From Dictyobacter vulcani (GTDB lineage: Bacteria; Chloroflexota; Ktedonobacteria; Ktedonobacterales; Ktedonobacteraceae): 64,000 nt of DNA. Location of the stretch: contig NZ_BKZW01000001.1 of NCBI RefSeq assembly GCF_008974265.1, positions 3,038,001-3,102,000 on the forward strand, read 5' to 3'. Positions within the stretch are counted from its first letter, which is position 1. Each line of letters opens with the position of its first letter. Positions 60,488 to 64,000 of this stretch are shown one piece after another. The notes beneath the pieces are model-generated. The model saw nothing but the letters and a program-made list of their open reading frames with translations, made no database searches and was not told the DNA's origin. The translations under genes were made by a program, and so were the position numbers.

Positions 60488-60589
60488 CTTATTGTAGAGC
60501 ATTTAGTTGCGTGAGTGGTGTTGGTGGTGGCTTTTGACTGGATTGTTATGAGCTCTTGTCTATACATATTTTTTTGCACATGTTAAAAT

Positions 60590-61010
60590 GCTCAGGAACC
60601 CACAGGTGTGGACAGAGAGAGGAGCTTCCTCGTCAGGTACCCCACGCCTCTGCGGCGGGGGCTTGGAGATGGGGTGATTGCTGCCCGTCTTCTCCAGGTC
60701 CGGACCTGACCAGACCCAGCCAGGGGTGCTTGCATCCATCGGGCTACGATACCGGAGGTGTCAAAGAACCTACCAACGCGTGCTTGCCAGCGCGTTGCTC
60801 TAGAACTTCTCAGTTAATCAGTCAGACGGGGTTCGAGGCCGTGCTGAGAAGATGTGCAGGCCGGTATCATCGTCGAGGCACACTTTACCTGGGAAACCAG
60901 TGGGGTTTGACCGTTCCCACCAAAAACGGTCTTCCACAAAGGACGACACACAAGGAACAACAAAAGGAGGCGTGCTTCCTCTCAATGCCTGAAGGCAGGG
61001 GTACCCGCAC
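60590..61010 (-). mobile_element. IS200/IS605-like remnant without transposase
   Basis: On the minus strand a right-end-type hairpin, AAGCCCCCGCC...GGCGTGGGGTACC, lies at about 60638-60672, and GGGTACCCCTGCCTTCAGGCA, a left-end-type hairpin (two overlapping parts), at about 60984-61006. The GC-rich DNA between is structured and non-coding. No TnpA or TnpB remains. It resembles IS605-group ends plus an omega-RNA-like region. The call rests on hairpin style, not on a database match. Confidence 0.45.
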
Positions 61011-61020
61011 GATTGAAGTG

Positions 61021-61473
61021 ATGGCGTATATTCCAGATAATGTTAAATGGTATCTCGCAGAGTTAGTCGAGGAGATTAAGGTTGAGGGAGACAACGAGAA
61101 TATTGTCCATAACAACCTTGTGTTGATCCGGGCCGATTCTCCCGAAGAGGCCTATACCAAGGCTTTAGCTAAAGGGCAGAGATTAAATGATACGTATGAA
61201 AATGTTGATGGCAAAAAAGTGCAGGCAACCTTTCGTGGTATCAGCGATTTGAACGCGATCCTTGACGATCTTGAAGATGGAGCTGAGATCGCGTATGAGG
61301 AAATGACCGATGTTTCTGAGGACGAGATTGCGGAAATGCTGCCTGAGAAGGACCAGTTAGGGATTTTTCAGCCGGATGAGGCAGATGACGTAGATGTCCA
61401 CAGGCCTGATTTCTCTAACTCAGCAGTCGAAGAAGCCATGCGCATTATTCGTAAGTCCGAACGCGATAAATAA
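61021..61473 (+). CDS. DUF4288-domain protein
   Basis: 151 residues from ATG 61021 (MAYIPDNVKWYLAEL). The N-terminal part matches DUF4288 (NLVLIRADSPEEAYTKALAKG); the C-terminus is acidic. ATG 60985 in frame has a strong AAAGGAGG upstream but at 14 bases and inside the IS-like end. The open frame reaches back to 60556 through the element by chance. Members of the family are often found near toxin or immunity genes, but no partner is seen here. Confidence 0.75.
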   Translation: MAYIPDNVKWYLAELVEEIKVEGDNENIVHNNLVLIRADSPEEAYTKALAKGQRLNDTYENVDGKKVQATFRGISDLNAILDDLEDGAEIAYEEMTDVSEDEIAEMLPEKDQLGIFQPDEADDVDVHRPDFSNSAVEEAMRIIRKSERDK

Positions 61474-61480
61474 TGAAGAT

Positions 61481-61613
61481 AGGGAGTCAGGCAGGGGGGT
61501 AAAGGGCATGGATAGGATCACCCTGTCTTTGTGCCGTGGTGATAGTAACGGTACATTGATAGGACTAATGTGACTCAGCCGGGTCACAGCGAGATTGCAA
61601 GCCGGACTCCCTA
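61481..61613. other. Structured spacer closed by a 13-bp stem
   Basis: TAGGGAGTCAGGC near 61482 pairs with GCCGGACTCCCTA ending near 61613 at 12 of 13 positions. Inside are ATCAC/GTGAT and GTGAC/GTCAC stems. Nothing coding. It may be an RNA structure or an old insertion. Confidence 0.4.
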
Positions 61614-61635
61614 CTTTTAGTGTAATCAATACAAC

Positions 61636-61675
61636 AAGAAGCAAGCAGCATTACAACTGCTTGCTTCTTACTTTT
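61636..61675 (+). terminator. Terminator after the DUF4288 gene
   Basis: Perfect 13-bp stem AAGAAGCAAGCAG / CTGCTTGCTTCTT with an 8-base loop, followed by ACTTTTT. Confidence 0.85.
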
Positions 61676-61699
61676 TCTATTATTTCAAGAAAAATAGCA

Positions 61700-61844
61700 C
61701 TAGTACTCTGTCAGGCTCCATTGGCAAGCTTCGCCCGCGTAGCGGGCGAGAGAGGGGGGAGACCAGGGCACAGCCCTGGAACCCAGTCCGGGGATTGCAT
61801 CCCCAGAACCCCTGCTTTTCGCATCAACTTTGACTGAGTTTTAG
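61700..61844. mobile_element. MITE-like element with three hairpins
   Basis: Ends CTAGTACTCTGTCAG and TTGACTGAGTTTTAG are imperfect inverted repeats (11 of 15) with TA at both edges, as in IS630/Tc1-type insertions. Inside are three perfect hairpins: CGCCCGC-GTA-GCGGGCG, CCAGGGC-ACA-GCCCTGG and GGGGAT-TGC-ATCCCC. No transposase. Its right end contains the stop codon of the rhomboid gene. Confidence 0.5.
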
Positions 61845-63040
61845 AAGAACATGCGACCACGGCGTGCGCGAGGCATGAGGAGAAATGCCAGGATCATACC
61901 ACCGATCAGACCACCAATGTGGGCCCATACGGCGATATTCGAACCCGGGGCAAAGCCAAAGAGCAAGTTGAGCGCCAGCCAGAACATCCATTGTCCAATC
62001 GCGCCCGTACCCGCACGGCCCAGGGCCCGGCGATTGACCAGGTAGAAGATACCGATCGCGCCAAAGATACCAAAGATGGCACCCGAGGCTCCAACCGCGC
62101 TACCGTCAGGACTGAGCAACAGAAAGGCGAGTCCACCGATGATTCCCGATGCCAGGTAGATAACCAGGTAGCGCCATTTCCCATAAATGATTTCAACACC
62201 CTGACCAACAAAGTAGAGAGAAAACATATTCAGGGCAATATGGTAGATACTATTTGGATCATGCAGGAACATACCGGTAAAGAGACGCCAGTATTCTCCA
62301 TTATTGATAATGCGTGCATTATCCTGAACCCCAAAGTTAAAAACTGCAGGATTGCTCATCATCAAGATATAGACCAGAATATTGATGATAATCAGGCTAA
62401 TGGTGACAATGTTTGGATAGCGGCTCAGGGCGAAGCGTGTCCGTACCATCTGACGCTGCATGGGATTGGATTGTGACCAGCCTGATGATGTTTCACGTTC
62501 AGCCCGTGGTTTGCTGGCTGGTGCGGTCACATCTGCCGTGGTAGCTGCGCTGGCCACCTTTTCAGCCGCTGCACTCTTGTTCTCCAGGGCAGGGAAGCAA
62601 TTTTCATAGCGACCACCATAGGAGAGGCGTGTAGCGCGGGCGCGGGCCAGATTGGCGTCATAATCCTGTCCGTTGGCACGGAGTAGATACGAGCGGAGCG
62701 CATGCAGATATCCCACGCCAGGATCGCTTTCGATGGCTTTGTCCACACTCTGCAGTGCCCGGTCATAGCGTCGCTCCAGCAATTCAAGGAGTGACTGAGC
62801 CGTCCAGCCTTCGGTGCCACCGTTGGTCTGAAGTTCCTGCACACGGCGGCACGCCATCTGCACCACGCCATAGTTGCCCAGCGCCAGATTCGCCTCGGCC
62901 AATCCTAAGTGGACCTGTGGATTTTCAGTTTCAAGTTGCGCACCATGGGCGTAGGCGATCGCAGCTTCTCTGCCTTTTCCCTGGGCCAATGCTTCTCGGC
63001 CCTGTTCTAGATAGTTTTGGAGTTCCGTTTGAGCTTCCAC
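61841..63040 (-). CDS. Rhomboid protease with N-terminal TPR region
   Basis: 399 residues from GTG 63040 (EAQTELQNYLEQGREA), with GGGAGG 8 bases upstream; TTG 63055 falls inside that site. The first about 140 residues are TPR-like. The rhomboid domain follows, with six helices, EYWRLFTGMFLHD, IALNMFSLY, catalytic Ser (about 319) in VGASGAIFG and His (about 374) in WAHIGG. It cuts membrane proteins inside the bilayer. Its stop codon lies in the MITE-like end. Confidence 0.92.
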   Translation of the reverse strand: MEAQTELQNYLEQGREALAQGKGREAAIAYAHGAQLETENPQVHLGLAEANLALGNYGVVQMACRRVQELQTNGGTEGWTAQSLLELLERRYDRALQSVDKAIESDPGVGYLHALRSYLLRANGQDYDANLARARATRLSYGGRYENCFPALENKSAAAEKVASAATTADVTAPASKPRAERETSSGWSQSNPMQRQMVRTRFALSRYPNIVTISLIIINILVYILMMSNPAVFNFGVQDNARIINNGEYWRLFTGMFLHDPNSIYHIALNMFSLYFVGQGVEIIYGKWRYLVIYLASGIIGGLAFLLLSPDGSAVGASGAIFGIFGAIGIFYLVNRRALGRAGTGAIGQWMFWLALNLLFGFAPGSNIAVWAHIGGLIGGMILAFLLMPRARRGRMFF

Positions 63041-63096
63041 GAGATTTCCTCCCAATATTGCGATCGTCCACGCAAAAGACGCTTTGCGCCCGACGC

Positions 63097-63966
63097 TTAG
63101 TTTCCTAATTGTAAAGCTAAAATAACCAGTAGTAGTGTACCTAAAATTGTCAAGAGTGCCAAGGGCCAGCGATGAGCCAGTCGATGCGTATCAATCAGGG
63201 CTTGTTCCTTTGTGGGTCGATAAAGAGGAGTAAACCACCAGCCCAGTATACAACCACTGAGCAAACCGCCCAGATGAGCATAGTTATCCACATTCGCAAT
63301 CACAAAGCCAGCACCCAGGTTCAGTCCGACGATAAAAACCAGCCAGAGCAATGCCAGCAAGCCACCGCGTGGCAAGGCCCGGCGATGGACAACCACAAAG
63401 AGACTGTAGGCCCCCACTAAGCCAAAGATGGCTCCGGATGCGCCCACACTGATAACATCGGGAGCAAACACAAAGCTCGCGACAATACTGATAATGCCAG
63501 TGAGCAGGTAAATGAATAAGAAACGCAGATGACCAAACAGGCGCTCCAAAAACGTTCCCAGGATCACCAGATTGAGCATATTGAGTCCAATATGCAGGAG
63601 ATTGGCATGCAAGAAAAGTGGCGTTAGCAAGCGCCAGTATTGTCCCTGCAGGATGAGGGTATTGTCTTTGGCCCCATAGCGAATCAACACATCTGTTAAT
63701 GCAGTGTCGCTGCTGGCCTGCGTATCAATCGCGTTATTAAGTATATGATTGATGATCGCCGAAACGCTATGCGCGCCCGTTGCTTGAGCGACCTGGCAGG
63801 CAGTAAAACACCAGAACAGCGTTGAGCAGAGGGTAATGATCCAGGTGCCCCAGGAGATGCGGTTGAGATAAGCGCGTGTGCGATAAGAGGATAAAGCGTC
63901 CTGATAGCTTAATCTGGCGTGCATTGTACGCGTGGCTACTCCATCAACGCTTTGAGGACTGTTCAC
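63097..63966 (-). CDS. Rhomboid protease
   Basis: 289 residues from GTG 63966 with GAGG upstream; ATG 63924 is an alternative. Helices and motifs: QYWRLLTPLFLHANLLH, GLNMLNLV, catalytic S177 in VGASGAIFG and H231 in YAHLGG. It precedes the TPR-rhomboid gene by 56 bases on the same strand, so the two paralogues are probably one operon. Confidence 0.92.
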   Translation of the reverse strand: MNSPQSVDGVATRTMHARLSYQDALSSYRTRAYLNRISWGTWIITLCSTLFWCFTACQVAQATGAHSVSAIINHILNNAIDTQASSDTALTDVLIRYGAKDNTLILQGQYWRLLTPLFLHANLLHIGLNMLNLVILGTFLERLFGHLRFLFIYLLTGIISIVASFVFAPDVISVGASGAIFGLVGAYSLFVVVHRRALPRGGLLALLWLVFIVGLNLGAGFVIANVDNYAHLGGLLSGCILGWWFTPLYRPTKEQALIDTHRLAHRWPLALLTILGTLLLVILALQLGN

Positions 63967-64000
63967 GCATACCTCGCATTATTTCTCATACGACCTTCTA

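Noticed and set aside
60600..61010. RNase P RNA, tmRNA or SRP RNA in the structured region
   Set aside because: None of the conserved cores (RNase P GAGGAAAGTC, a tmRNA tag, the SRP tetraloop region) is present; only a short AGGTCCGGA-like match.
60556..61020. 155-codon N-terminal extension of the DUF4288 gene
   Set aside because: Runs through palindromic IS-like DNA with no natural composition; the domain begins at 61021.

Overview
The window looks like a chromosomal segment of a Ktedonobacteria-type Chloroflexota (relatives of Ktedonobacter or Dictyobacter). This is an inference from gene content: many WD40, TPR and Ser/Thr-kinase proteins, zinc-ribbon membrane proteins, a nuo cluster without nuoB, a CruF-type carotenoid gene, and roughly 50% GC coding DNA with AT-rich spacers. 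No 16S rRNA is present, so the placement is not proven.

Layout. 0-7.2 kb: prmA, a two-gene SWIM-zinc-finger/Helicase_C_3-like module (first gene frameshifted), tRNA-Gly, tRNA-Cys and recO. 7.2-14.2 kb: an unknown gene, hisD, and a signalling pair of a TPR-bearing Ser/Thr kinase and a membrane-anchored PP2C phosphatase. 14.2-18.4 kb: a partial complex I operon nuoA-nuoC-small membrane protein-nuoD-nuoH. 18.6-24.8 kb: a flavoprotein, a broken Tat-type WD40 gene, an ABC-transporter fragment, and a leftward run of BCCP, methylmalonyl-CoA mutase large subunit, murI and a broken PAP2-like gene. 25.1-27.5 kb: a Cys-rich protein and groES-groEL. 27.8-33.4 kb: a zinc-ribbon protein, a small unknown gene, a J-domain/WD40 gene broken twice, a palindrome-rich spacer, a GNAT, an AlkA-like glycosylase and a TetR regulator. 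33.6-39.5 kb: DUF255 thioredoxin-like gene (frameshifted), USP (probably frameshifted), a sigma/anti-sigma pair, a Dabb gene with an internal stop, and a GlsB-like protein. 39.7-43.1 kb: a MacAB-type efflux operon. 43.4-50.1 kb: MFS, histidine phosphatase, transglutaminase-like membrane protein and two lineage-type proteins. 50.2-53.4 kb: two tRNA-Ser, rnhB, rplS, rpsT and a Cys/Met transsulfuration enzyme. 53.8-60.5 kb: a hydrolase, a beta-propeller membrane protein and a carotenoid tailoring cluster (CruF-like, GT2, acyltransferase, CrtI-like desaturase). 60.6-64 kb: an IS200/IS605-like remnant, a DUF4288 gene, a MITE-like element and two rhomboid proteases.

The most unusual signal is in the spacers. 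Two roughly 155-bp elements, one after nuoH and one after groEL, share their flanks and two small hairpins, but the central perfect 27-bp stem differs in sequence while every pair is kept. A second palindrome family with the arm GCGCTGGTCGCTGC occurs after hisD and in the 30.5-31.05 kb spacer. An IS605-like orphan and a TA-bounded three-hairpin element lie at the right end. Separately, seven genes are broken, and the breaks I could place are mostly single-base changes in short G or C runs. That pattern may reflect residual assembly error rather than biology and should be settled first.
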